NCBI RefSeq assembly: GCF_014529535.1
Contig: NW_023503334.1
Coordinates: forward strand, 620,001 to 684,000
Direction: 5' to 3'
Length of the DNA stretch: 64,000 bases
Origin: Bradysia coprophila
Taxonomy: Eukaryota; Arthropoda; Insecta; Diptera; Sciaridae
The notes beneath the pieces are model-generated. The model made no database searches. It was not told where the DNA came from and worked only from the letters and a program-made list of their open reading frames with translations. Positions 36,079-47,025 of this stretch are shown piece after piece; position 1 is the stretch's first letter, and each line of letters opens with the position of its first letter. The position numbers and the translations under genes were made by a program.

Positions 36079-39000
36079 GCACATTTACGTATGTTGTTAT
36101 AAGAATAAAGTTGCCTGGTCTTAATTTGTAATCGAAGTGAAAGGTCGAGCGTCTTGAGGTAGTTCGAGAAGGAGGGAAAAGTTGAAAAGTTTTTTCTTTT
36201 TTCTTTTTTTGATAGAGTACATTTACTTTGTTTAACCTCGCTAATTGACTCGAAATTGATTTTCCTTTTTTTTTGTTTGTTGTTTTTTGTTCTCTAAATT
36301 TGTTTTGTCCGGTGTAATAAACGTAAAATTTATTTCTCAATTTTCTTTTCATCAAAAAAACATCGATAATTAACCGAAGCACAAAGCAACGACCCAAATA
36401 TACACATCAATAATTAAATCAAATGAAAATTAACCTGTTGCAACAGCAGTTTTTTTTTTATTCGTAACAAAGAGCAAATATTAAGTATAATTTTATCGTT
36501 TGACAGATATGACAGAGTTTCGATATAATATTGTATCGATATTGATGAATCCGTCGGAAACGTAACTGACCCGAGTATACTGTAATTTAATTTCCATTAG
36601 GATATTCACTTTTGCTGTTCCATTTGATATTGATAAGAGCTCTATTTAAATAGCTAGTTGAATTGGTAAAAGTTACCGGATGCACGGAGGTGATATTTAT
36701 TTTAGTGTGAAAAGGATTTTATTGGATTCGATGAATATAGAGTACCTTTTTTAAGCCAATTTAGGATTACGTTTTACGTCTCATTTAATGCTCAGCAAAT
36801 TTAGCGAAAGCAAAAAAAGAAGACGGTAGTGCGTCAGACAGATTTAATTGATCTTCAACTTATTTTACGATGGCAACAAAATTCATGAAATGGTTTCAGC
36901 TGTATGGTTTTACGGAAAAAAGGGCTTTGAATTGAGCTGATCCGTTTATGGATATTTCGTTCGTATTTTCACCTATTGCGACAGAATTTTTCATTTTATA
37001 TTCTAACACAGTGTATGTAATATACATGGAGGCCCTTAGCGCCTTAGATTCAGCACCACTCCAAGCATCATCAAGTGTTCGTGGTTATTACGAAAAAAGA
37101 AATGTGTTTTTTTGGAACTTTAATGGCTGTTTAAAATGTTAGACATCTGGGAAATAAAAGTAATAATTTAAGTTATGTGGAATACATTAGAAAGTTTATA
37201 TTACCCACTCTGGGAAAGACCGTACACCAACTTATAATGCTCTAGTAGAGGATTCATATGCTTCAATATATCTCTCCCCAGTTTTTTTTCTTCCCTGTTT
37301 TGTATTTTTATAATAATACCTTTGTATTGCAATTGTTCCTTCAACTTTTTTATTATTTTATTTCGTTGCTGGGCATGGAAATTTTGTCTTCTACTCTATA
37401 TCTTCCACATTTGCAAAATGTGTCTGGGGCTTTTTTCAATTATTTAGCCAAGGGGGTCCGATAAAAATTACATTCGTTAAGGTACGATAACCTTGGTTCA
37501 CATTCATGGTTTGATTATTAGTTTCTAAACAAGGATTTTTCTCCGGAAACAAGAGTGTAAAGTTTCAGAACACATGTCCTAGGTACTCAATTGATTTAAA
37601 AAAGATTAGACGAGTGAATCAAGGTTTGTTTTACATCTAGCTTTGTCACATTTCCACCCATTGTCTGTGGATTGGAGTTGCAAGACAGCGAACCAGGGCT
37701 GATTTTTGAGACAGTGAATTCCGAAATGTTCTGTAAAAATGTATTTAGATGTCACCATTATTGGAAAAGTAGGTAGTTGGAAAAGATTCATCGAATAGAC
37801 GGCTTGTGACCTACAGTAAAACTGTAGGCATATTTGTTAGAATTTAAGTTTCTCACTAGTGGTGTAAATAACAAATTGCTACATTAATCAAGCACTTCCC
37901 TCGAGCATGTAAAATGTAGATAGCTGATTATTATATTCAAGCCAATGTAGGGAAAACGAAAACTAGAAGGCATTTTCGTGGTTTGTCCCATTGATAAGTG
38001 AAGTATTTTACTCAAACACTTATATAGTTGGGTCGTCGTCGATACGCTATTGTTATTTATTTAGATAAGTGTGAGGGTTGCAGCCCGAACCGAGGTTCAA
38101 ACAATTAGGTAAGTTTACCACTTCACACACGGAAAATGAGTCAATAGCTGACACTTACGTCCTTATTTGTAACTTTACATTTTAATTATGTGGTTTCAGC
38201 CCTTGACTTTGGGGGTTGCACGCCCGGATAAAATAAAAAATTCTAATCAAAGGCGCTATCTACTATTAACGTTCGTATAAATGATTCATTTTCCGTCGGG
38301 TGCAGGTATTACATTATTTTAAAATAGTAGATTGTTGGTTGTAATGTCTCGCTACCCGGTAATTTCCAGTTCAGTTATTATGAACATTTTAATTCAGAGA
38401 CGAATAAAGACCTGACTCGCAATCAAAATTTATCACTTAACACCTTTCTTAGTGGAAATAAAGTGCTGGACTCTTAAGAGCTGTACTGCGATTGTACTAT
38501 TTAATCATTAGGAAAAAAGTGAGTCGGCAATTGTTTAAAGTTTTTCCGGGCTGGTACCTATAGAATTATAAACGTAAGCATCGAATATGCAGAAGGTTGT
38601 TGTAGGACGTATAGTATGTTAGTAATAAGTCATTTCCGCAATTATCCTATAAGACGTACTTTTTTGTTCCATTAAAGCTACTCAGTACCACACTTTCTTC
38701 GCTGTTGATATAATGGAAAAGGATTTTAATAATGGTTATTGGAATGCTAAATGAATTTCAAATTTTCATTACGTTTATCGATTGTTATTTTTGCAGCTTC
38801 ATATCATAAATTATATATAGTTGCTATTTCCAGATAGAATTTTAATTGAACTCTAAATAAATAACTAGAATTTAGTAAACATTTAGATGATTCAGAGCCT
38901 GAAAGTTGACCCATTGACCTATTGTGCTAGAGGAAAATTTTGAAAAATAAAAAAATTGCCTAACATGCTGATTTTATTGTCGAAAGTTTTTTTCTGATTG

Positions 39001-39399
39001 TTTTATTTACATCTAGCCAATTCACTTCTAGCATTCAGTGAAAAATGATTTTAAATTTAACTAGAACTTTAAACTGCAAACGTAACGATTGCAAAACAAA
39101 ACCAGCAGCAAAAAATCAAAAATAAATTCAACGGTAAAATTGAAAGGAAACTTGAGAGAAAAGCTCACCAAAATTTATATAAATAAACTTATTTGCATTC
39201 ACAAAAGCAACAAAGTCTTCCCATACATAGGTTGTTGTTTCGTATTTTCATAAGAAAATAACTAGAATTGAAGCTGCTGTTTTCAAAAACTGATGCTTCT
39301 GGAAACAAACTTTTCCCACAATCGTTTTGTTTTGAATTAAACCAGACCCACCAAAACGTCTCTATCACAATCATTAATTCAGCTGCATTTAGACTTTGA
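36079..39399. other. AT-rich non-coding region
   Basis: I see no supported exon. A frame at 36948-37142 contains a compositionally protein-like stretch (MEALSALDSAPLQASSSVRG), but no clear donor or acceptor or family match supports it. One inverted repeat is listed separately. Confidence 0.5.
38129..38296. repeat. Inverted repeat with internal GGGTTGCA motifs
   Basis: ACGGAAAATGAGTCA (38129-38143) is matched at 14 of 15 positions by the complement of TGATTCATTTTCCGT (38282-38296). GGGTTGCAGCCCG (38075) and GGGTTGCACGCCCG (38212) form a related pair inside and just left of it. It is probably a decayed foldback element. Confidence 0.6.
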
Positions 39400-40009
39400 T
39401 AGGGTTCCCAGACGTCCCCCTTTTTGAGGACATGTGCTCTTCTTTTTGTCGAATTCTTCTTTTCGAAAAAATTCTAAGAACATCACTTTTTTTATAACAC
39501 GTCCTCTTTTGTCCTCTTCGTTCATGTACCATATTAGTTTCTAAATCTTTATAGGTTCGTTACACTTATAAGCTAAAAATTTCACTGCGCGGCTATTTCT
39601 TTAGACAGTTTAATGAAATATTCGCTTAAGGCATTCGGGTGAACCAATAGTAAGGAAATTTTCAGAGTTTACTTTCACTGCTTTCAGACTCATACTAAAA
39701 AAGTGAATCTTTTGGAATTCAATTCAGTTTACTGAAGATAAGGACATAAGGACAAAAAGGTCAAATGTAAACTTATTAGGTTCGAGTCTTCGATTCGAAG
39801 AGATATGCAAATGCAATTTTTCCCACCAAAATGTATCTGGACGCTATCACCTCGCTATATCTCGATTGTATTTTACAGTAGAGATACAAAGCTTTTAGTT
39901 AAGTCAAAAAATAACTAAGTGTCTTCGTTTTCGAATTAAATACCATTTTTTTGTCCCCTTTTTTTATGTCAGATGTCCTCTTTTTAAAATTTTGAATCTG
40001 TGAACCCTA
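39400..40009. mobile_element. hAT-like non-autonomous element, 610 bp
   Basis: TAGGGTTCCCAGAC starts the element and the right end is GAATCTGTGAACCCTA, which matches inverted at 12 of the first 14 positions. Flanks GACTTTGA and GATTTTTA agree at 6 of 8 positions, consistent with an aged 8-bp duplication. GAGGACAT occurs near the left end and its complement near the right. No coding frame is present. Confidence 0.6.
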
Positions 40010-42286
40010 GATTTTTAGAACTCGCTATACATTGCGGTACCTCGAACTTCTCTGTACATGATTCTATTATGCATTTTGTATAATTTTCATTCAAAACTAA
40101 CACTAAAAACCTTAATAACAAGGAATATTAAATTCTAACTCTACAAAAATTGAAAAAGTAAAATTGAAAGCAGAAATTCAAACCAAATTTAATTCAAATT
40201 GAAAAGTAAACAGAAAATTCAAAAGTTGAAAATGAAACTCGCAAAAGATATGGCAACTAATTCCAGCAAAAATTGTTTGAAAATATAAGGAAAACAAAAC
40301 TCTCGAACATAAAAAATGATTCTATAATAAGTTTAAACGAAATTTGAGTAAATACAACAGATAATGGGACCTTTCATAGAGAACGTTGATACGAGCGACG
40401 GAGCGGGTTGAGGATGGGCCTAATTTAAAGTGAAACATGGTGTTATAGGCGGTGAGAACGTGTGACCGGAGAAAATTTAAAAAATCGTACGTAAAAGGTT
40501 TTGTGTTGTTTATGCCCACCGTATTTACAAAAACAAGCCACAAAAATCATAGATTTTGATCGTTGCATATTAGCCATCTAGCCATTCATACAAACCAAAT
40601 GTACTTGTCAGGTACAAACACACACACGTTCCAACAAACATTTTATATTTCAATTGCATTTTTCGATTGGCACTTTTACCTTCGTTTTGACATTAATTTA
40701 GATTTTCTATACAACGATGTGTGACACCTGAGATGCACACCAGCGCTAATATCGTAGCTCAAAAAGAAAAGTCGTTTGCTCTGGGTCCACATATTGCAAT
40801 GAGCGACTTCTCGTTGCACGTATTTACGGTGCACAGCTCATACTGGTCTCAATTGTGTACTGGGAATAATGTGGGTCAAATCTATTCCTTTTCGCAAAAG
40901 TTTATAAAAAAAAGTTAACAAATTGAGGAACATGTTCGAACACAATGGTACGAAAAAGAACAGTTGAAAAGGATGACTAATGAAAAGATAGAACAACATT
41001 TTCACAACTACAAAAAAAAGCTCCGACAAAGTAATCACTCATGTTTAGTATGAATGGGCGGGATTGACAGTGGTGATGTATCTCCTGTTCTTTATTAGTA
41101 AAGCATTTTAGACACAAAATAACCATTTCGGAAACTACATGGTCGAAAAAAGCAACAACATCTAATTAATGCCTTCTTTGTCGGGCAGATATTGGATTTC
41201 CTTAGTTAATATATGGTAACGGCGGTCACGCTAAAGCTAACTTTGAATATTAATGTTCACATTGATGCATGGAAATTGAAGTATAGTGTGTTGACGTTGA
41301 TTTACACGGCAGAGAACATGTATGGAAAATTGTTCCATGATCGATATCTATCGCACAATCTATTCAAAATACGACGATGTTACATATTATGAATAAGAGA
41401 CTAGCTATAATCAGAAAATGTAGATATGTGGAAATATTGCTCGAACGAAAGCTCCTCAAAAACCGTATTTATCTTCAATGACTCACCATATATATATTCA
41501 TCAACATTCCCTTCTCTCATTACACGACAATTTATACCCAAAATTATGTACTTCTAAAGAGTTTGTGAAATTAGATTTAATGGATGAGAAGACAAAATTT
41601 TACAAAAAATCCTTTCATCAATTCCTCCACTTCCAGAGTCAGAAACTTAGAGAATTTGTTTGGAGTTTGAATTACGAAATGATGTAGTTTTGTCAGTGGG
41701 GCAGGTAATAACGACATGTACCAAATACCAATTTTTATAGCAAGGCTCCTTGAAATAGTAAACTTAACTCAAGAGAATGCCTTCTCTAGCAAAAAAACTT
41801 CGATTTTACGCTGTCAAAATATCACCTTATTCCTTTGTTTGTAGAATCATGCACTGTTGGCTAATTTCTAATTTTACATTTAAAATTACACATTAATAAA
41901 TGTAGTTAGGTTGCTAGAGCAGGTATTGCCCCAAGATCGTTTTATTGGTTCCACATGCATTCCACGTACGAGTGGAACGATTCTCTTAACGTTTCGTAGA
42001 AAACGATGTGGAACAAATAAAAAACGACAGAACGATGAGCACGTAAAAACGCTATTTGAGTTAAGTTAATGACACTATCTGAAAATTGGGGTCTGACAAT
42101 GTAATAATTTTGAAAACTCGGAGTTTTCTCTATCTATATATCACTATGCTAAAGAAAATGTATTTCCTAACCTTCCTAACTGAACAGCTTTGATTTCAGA
42201 ACTCTGGGTACTTCTCACAGCATGGCGTTACGAAATAGTTTTTTGTTTACCGAGTGAAGAAAACAGGTAAATCCAACTTGTTCGAG
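40010..42286. other. AT-rich non-coding region
   Basis: No gene is supported. The 13-mer GAGCGGGTTGAGG at 40401-40413 is identical to the left end of the hAT-like element at 2692, possibly a stray terminus. No matching second end is seen nearby. Confidence 0.5.
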
Positions 42287-42449
42287 GTGTGATTAACCGT
42301 TTGTTTTTTCTCCACGAAACAAAAACATCCATTTTTTACACATTTTTTTAAAACAAAAACAAAGTCCACTTCAGGAGAGAAAATGTCAAGACAAGAAAGC
42401 ATTATTTTCTCATTGCATTTTGAGTGGAGAAAAGAACGTTAATCACACC
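42287..42449. repeat. Inverted-repeat element, 163 bp
   Basis: GGTGTGATTAACCGTTTG and, at the other end, CGTTAATCACACC pair as inverted ends, and TTTTTTCTCCAC pairs with GTGGAGAAAA just inside. The arms span about 30 bp with a small gap. No target duplication is evident. Confidence 0.75.
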
Positions 42450-42485
42450 ACAAATATGAAATAGCGGATGTTACAAGTCACCCTA

Positions 42486-42580
42486 GAAAATGAAATTTTC
42501 ATGCTTCGGGGCCGAAAATGAGGGCAATTTTTCGAATTTTCTCGGGTTTCCGGCCCTCTGCATGAAAACTTACATGTGCA
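42486..42580 (+). repeat. Dispersed repeat, copy A (partner at 53281-53365)
   Basis: CCGAAAATGAGGGCAATTTT, TTTTCTCGG and CATGAAAA occur here in the same order and spacing as in 53281-53365. Divergence is moderate, so this is an older family than the 13.5/48.5-kb pair. Confidence 0.7.
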
Positions 42581-42689
42581 CCTGTTTGGGACGGTTGATT
42601 TAAGGCACTTTCGCTTGTAAGCCTCACTTCGCTTGGCCCACAATCCGCGAAATTGCCTAAAATCAATCGTCCAAAACAGGTACACAAAT
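42573..42689. repeat. Foldback hairpin next to dispersed repeat copy A
   Basis: TGTGCACCTGTTTGGGACGG with the following GATTTAAGGCA pairs with GCCTAAAATCAATCGTCCAAA and ACAGGTACACA at the right, about 33 bp per arm. The loop contains CACTTCGCTTGGCCC. It directly abuts copy A, so both may be one element. Confidence 0.8.
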
Positions 42690-43365
42690 AACCATTTTCT
42701 CCTTTTTTCTCGAGGTCAACACAACGTTTTTTACAACAAATGCTTCCGAAGTTTCAGCTGAGGTGAGAAAATTACTATTTTGTCGCGTGCGTTGCGAAAA
42801 ATGCTATTGTGTAATAGAGGGGAGGGCGTTTGGTCAAAAAAAAACTCCAAACAATTTGTTTTTTAAACAAAATTTAATTCAAACTGTATATTTCGATCAA
42901 TTTTGCTGCGAAATAAATTCATTCATTCTCGACATTCATTACAATGACATCATCATTTATTTTGCATTGTGTGATTGTTCCTCATACTCCCTTTCTCCAC
43001 TCAACAGCACAAGTACAGCTCATTTTTATGGCAGACTGAATTATATATGAAACAACCGCATTTCTTATTTAAGAAAAAAAAAATGAAACAGAATTGATGT
43101 GATTGATTCTGGATCGATATTAATAATATTCAGCTTTTGCTTAATAAAAGCTCTATGAGCTGTGTCAGCTGTTCTTGGGAATTTACAAGCAATGGCTCTG
43201 CTAATTTTTGTGATGCTGCATAAGGGGCACATTGGAAGACCTGAAATATTTTGGTATTCAATCAATCATGTTTCTAGATGAACGCTGTACGCCGCGACGA
43301 ATTCGAAATTTTAAGACATTTTGAAATACTAAAATCGAATTGGATTTGAAGTAAACAAATTTTTT

Positions 43366-43445
43366 GTCTGTGCACGGCTGAGACAGGAACTCACAACCTA
43401 TAAGATGAATTGTCTGGTATGCAAGCCCTTTGCTAAAATGTTCGT
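43366..43445 (-). repeat. Possible tRNA-derived SINE fragment
   Basis: On the minus strand GGGCTTGCATACCAGA, then AGGTTGTGAGTTCCTGTC resembles the anticodon and T arms of a tRNA, with a B-box-like block. Acceptor pairing is absent, so it is not a tRNA gene. A tRNA-derived SINE head is the likeliest reading. Confidence 0.4.
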
Positions 43446-44592
43446 GTCTATGCAATGAAAAAGTAACTTAAGTTATGTGAACAACTCTTTAGTGATTAAG
43501 AAGTGATTAAAAGCTTCTTCAAACACCTGTCACCCACGCATATTAAATTGAATAGGAAAAAGTATGATGCAAACGAAATAATTGTTCGACACTGCACGAT
43601 TTAATTCCACTCGAATCGGCGACTATATCACTTCTTGAGCGAAAGAAAAACTAAGAATTTCCTTTTTAATTAACTTCTGTTCTTCTCTTCTCATCGTGAT
43701 CTCTTTATCCGTACTGCCTCGGCGAGAATAGGAAATATAGTTTTGAGACATATGCGACTAATAGCATCGTAAATTGATACGCTTTGATAATATCATATGT
43801 GGGCCTTTGATTTATTCGCAAGTTTAATTAATTAATAGTGTTGACTTAATAATGTTTGTATCTTCACTTTACCCTGAACATTGTGTTACGACATTCTGTT
43901 TAGAAAATCACAATTTGAGCACAATGAGCATTGAGCTGGAAAATGAAACAAATGTTGTGCGCATACGTTAATGGAACTTGGGACACTTAGATCTCAGATC
44001 TTTAAATGTATCTTTTGGTTCATCAATCAATTTGGGTAAACTGAGCTCAATTTAATTCTTTATTGCTGGTCACAGTTTCAAATACTACTTCGGATTTTGG
44101 GATAATGATTTCAAATTTTCCATGCATTATCCCACTTTTCCTCAAAATTTCCTCTGTCTTCCCGAAAAATGTCTTTGGGAAAATCAGTAAAGTGCTGCGA
44201 AAAACGGGAAAACGTTGTACCAAAAATAGTCCTTGGGATTAAGTAGCAACGTAACGTCTTCAAAAAGGTCTTAAAAACGATATCTAAACAAATAAAAAGC
44301 ACATAAGCCGGGATCCGGTTGTGGAAATGTGATGTAATATTAAGGGGGTTTATTGAATGTGATGTAATAATCACTATACGAAAAATCTTACAGTTTGCGT
44401 GGCTTTATTTGTGTTCCCTACAATTTCATTTACACATTGAAGTAAGAACAAGGCATATTTCAGGTAGAATTTCGAAATAGGTTTCTATAGCATAGCGATG
44501 CATGAGAACTGATCATCGTATAGAATTTAACGCGGACCGAATATAGCGAAGGGACTCAATAAAGCCCACTAAAAGAGTAAAAACTTAAAGGA

Positions 44593-44816
44593 AGAGACTA
44601 TTGGCCAATAGTCTCTTTATAATACTGTGGCTAATGGCACCGGGTGCCAATAGTCTCTTCATAATACTGTGGCTAATGGCACTGGGTGCGATTAGCATTA
44701 GAATAATAAAGAGGCTATTGGCACCTGGTGCCATTAGCCACAATATAATAAAAAAACTATTGGCACCCGGTGCCATTAGCCACAGTATTATAAAGAGAAT
44801 ATTGGCACCCGGTGCT
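44593..44816. repeat. Foldback structure built of 41- to 45-bp units
   Basis: The left half has two tandem units carrying ATAATACTGTGGCTAATGGC and CACCGGGTGCCAATAGTCTC-like sequence. The right half carries the same units in reverse complement, so about 85-100 bp on each side can pair, across a 24-bp spacer. The first 24 bp (44593-44616, half-site AGAGACTATTGG) are a perfect palindrome. CACCCGGTGCC is also self-complementary. Frames translating to MAPGANS-like repeats on both strands follow from this symmetry and are not genes. Confidence 0.9.
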
Positions 44817-45618
44817 TATAGCATATTCGAAACTTAAAATTGATTGAAAATGACTTCAGCGTAGACATTGGCAGATTTAATTCGTTTCTGAATTCTAATT
44901 AGTAAAATGTTGATAAAACGTAAAGACGCGAAAGTGGGGTGGTTTCTACTAATTGCACCTGAAACGGCAACATGTAATTTTAAAAAACAACAAGTCATAA
45001 GAAAATTTACCAGAGCAGAAGAAGTGACTCTGTCATAAGCGAAATAAGACTTTATACATACTGAAGAGGTAAAAGTATATCTTTCCATTTATGAATGGCG
45101 AATAGATCACAATGGTCGTTCTAATCGAACCATTTGGCTAAAAATTCATCGATTCAAGCCAAATGGAAACTCATTTCCATTTATTTCTTTCGTTTTCCTT
45201 CAATTGGCCATTTTCCACCGAATAAATAAATGTCTCAAATTACCTAAACTTCCCACAAAACTTTTCTTTATTCAAAATAATTTTAAATGACTGAACATAT
45301 TTATGCGACATATTTGAATAATCATAATTTTAAAAGTTCCGGTTCCCCTCGAACAATAACTTAAATTACTTCCGGAAAATAAGAAAAAAAAATTGTCTTC
45401 CATTCAATAACGATGATGATGAGGTTGAGGTGGTGTATTGTTACAGAGAAAAGTTGCCATTTTTTTTTTGTTGTAAAAGTTTCCTTTTTTTCTCGGTATA
45501 ATAAATTTGTTCTTTTAAGAATTTTGTCGCTTATTATTCATAATTTCATTTATTCTTTATTTTGTCTCACAAGTATTTATGATACAAATAAAACACTACA
45601 TACAGACTACAGCTACAC

Positions 45619-45631
45619 GGGGGGGGGGGGG
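45619..45631. repeat. Poly-G tract of 13
   Basis: Thirteen consecutive G stand out in this AT-rich sequence. The tract could be a sequencing or assembly slip site. Confidence 0.95.
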
Positions 45632-46045
45632 CATAGATTATGGTAACAATAGAATTACTTGAAAACCGCAGCCCACCGTTTGCTTTTAAAACATAAATGT
45701 TGTACTGATAAGTGATAGTTGTTCTTAAACGTTCCTAGACTGTGAGAACCTTGCGAGGATTTAATAGTTTTTGACTATTTGATCGAATAAGTAATTTCAC
45801 TTGTCCGACCTTTTATTTCTTGACCTGTTTAAAAGCTTGTCCATGGCACTTACAACTGAAATGGAAACTTTTATTTGGAATTGAAATCTTGTTAAGGTCT
45901 ACTTGATAATTGTACATTCTTTCAGTCAGCGAAACTAAAGTTTGGCGACTGTGAAAAAGGAGGATGTTTACTTTTCGTAATATTTTTACAAATTCTGAAA
46001 ATTCTTTAAGAACTACATACACCTTAATAGTAAACATTGAAAATA

Positions 46046-46155
46046 CGAGGGGTCACGCACTTCTTCAAATTTAATCCATTTAATACATTTAATCCAAGAA
46101 ATACATGGGATTAAATGGATTTAAATCCATTTAATCCCGAGTGCGTCACCCCTCG
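46046..46155. mobile_element. Small MITE with 8-bp target duplication, 110 bp
   Basis: The ends CGAGGGGTCACGCACT and AGTGCGTCACCCCTCG pair at 15 of 16 positions. TGAAAATA flanks both sides exactly (46038-46045 and 46156-46163). The interior repeats ATTTAATCC in both orientations. An 8-bp duplication suits hAT-type mobilisation. Confidence 0.9.
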
Positions 46156-46283
46156 TGAAAATATATGAAATATTTCAAACTCGCTCGAGTTTGTCTTCCT
46201 ATCTAACGGAATGACGACCATACCCACCACAACATTGTTCAAACTAGTAATTTGTAAATGTCTCTGCATCTTTGCATCGACAC

Positions 46284-46417
46284 ATAAAAAATTATAGGCA
46301 CTTATATCCAAATGTTTATTTTGACGAGTTGGATTATGATCCGCGCCTTCGGCTTTGGATCACAATCACCAACTCGTCAAAATAAACATTTGGACATAGG
46401 TGCCTATAATTTTTTAT
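46284..46417. repeat. Near-perfect long hairpin, 134 bp
   Basis: Arms of about 58-62 bp read ATAAAAAATTATAGGCAC onward through AAATGTTTATTTTGACGAG, and the right arm is the reverse complement with very few mismatches. The loop is short and GC-rich (GCGCCTTCGGC), in contrast to the AT-rich arms. Arm identity this high suggests recent formation or copy correction. It lies 128 bp from the small MITE at 46046. Confidence 0.95.
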
Positions 46418-46549
46418 CGCATACGCGGTGTGATTCCCCGAAAAAATTATTCACCTAGGACATATAAACAAACATTATACTTCTGTAAATTGTCAAAGTG
46501 TCATTCGCATATCTTGTTGTCTCGTTTTCGCTTATGCGATAAAAAAGAA

Positions 46550-46610
46550 TATGCACGTATGACAAGCCGTCTCGGCAAGCCTCGACCGCCTTGTCATACA
46601 TGCATAATAT
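46550..46610. repeat. Short hairpin around TATGACAAG/CTTGTCATA
   Basis: GCACGTATGACAAG and CTTGTCATACATGC pair across a GC-richer loop (CCGTCTCGGCAAGCCTCGACCGC). The form echoes the hairpin at 46284 and may belong to the same class of foldback repeats. Confidence 0.6.
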
Positions 46611-46636
46611 TTATTATACTCCCGCAGTTTGTTGCA

Positions 46637-46847
46637 ATGAGTTACAAAAAATATTTAAAAGAAGGTGGAGCTAGGGATGTGGAATTTTCAAACAGTGAGG
46701 ATGAAGTAGTGAAAATGAGACGAGTGATGAGTGTGATAGTCAAATACTTAAGAACACGAAAATGATTCAAAAATCGTACCAGAAAAAGAAATCGTGGATG
46801 AAGGCGGCGTTTCAGAAGGCTTGACCGATAGTGACCTTTCTGAATAA
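46637..46847 (+). pseudogene. Possible decayed acidic coding fragment
   Basis: A frame from ATG 46637 (MSYKKYLKEGGARDVEF) runs to a stop at 46765. The other two frames then carry acidic, protein-like stretches, the last ending SEGLTDSDLSE at 46847. The hand-over between frames would suggest a decayed coding sequence with frameshifts, perhaps the N-terminus of a transposon protein. I do not recognise the family, and chance is a real alternative. Confidence 0.25.
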
Positions 46848-46919
46848 CTTTTTATACTTAAAAAGTTCTTTTTTTTCTTATGTTTAACTATTTGATTAAA
46901 TAAAACATCTCATGAAGAG

Positions 46920-47025
46920 TAAAAAATATCTCACGAAAATTCTCAAGCCTCAGCGAAGTCCTAATGTCTAACGAAAAATATCTCATGAAAATACTCATGT
47001 CTCACAAAGTCTTCATGCCTGCAGC
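46920..47025 (+). repeat. Two-copy degenerate tandem duplication
   Basis: Two units of about 52 bp, each beginning AAAAATATCTCA.GAAAAT.CTCA and ending near a CAGCG or AACG, lie head to tail. They differ at about a quarter of positions. Confidence 0.7.

Noticed and set aside
36948..37142. Frame with MEALSALDSAPLQASSSVRG
   Set aside because: It looks protein-like, but no splice site or homologous family supports it.
44585..44837. MAPGANS-type repeated peptides on both strands
   Set aside because: Both come from the inverted tandem structure and mirror each other.
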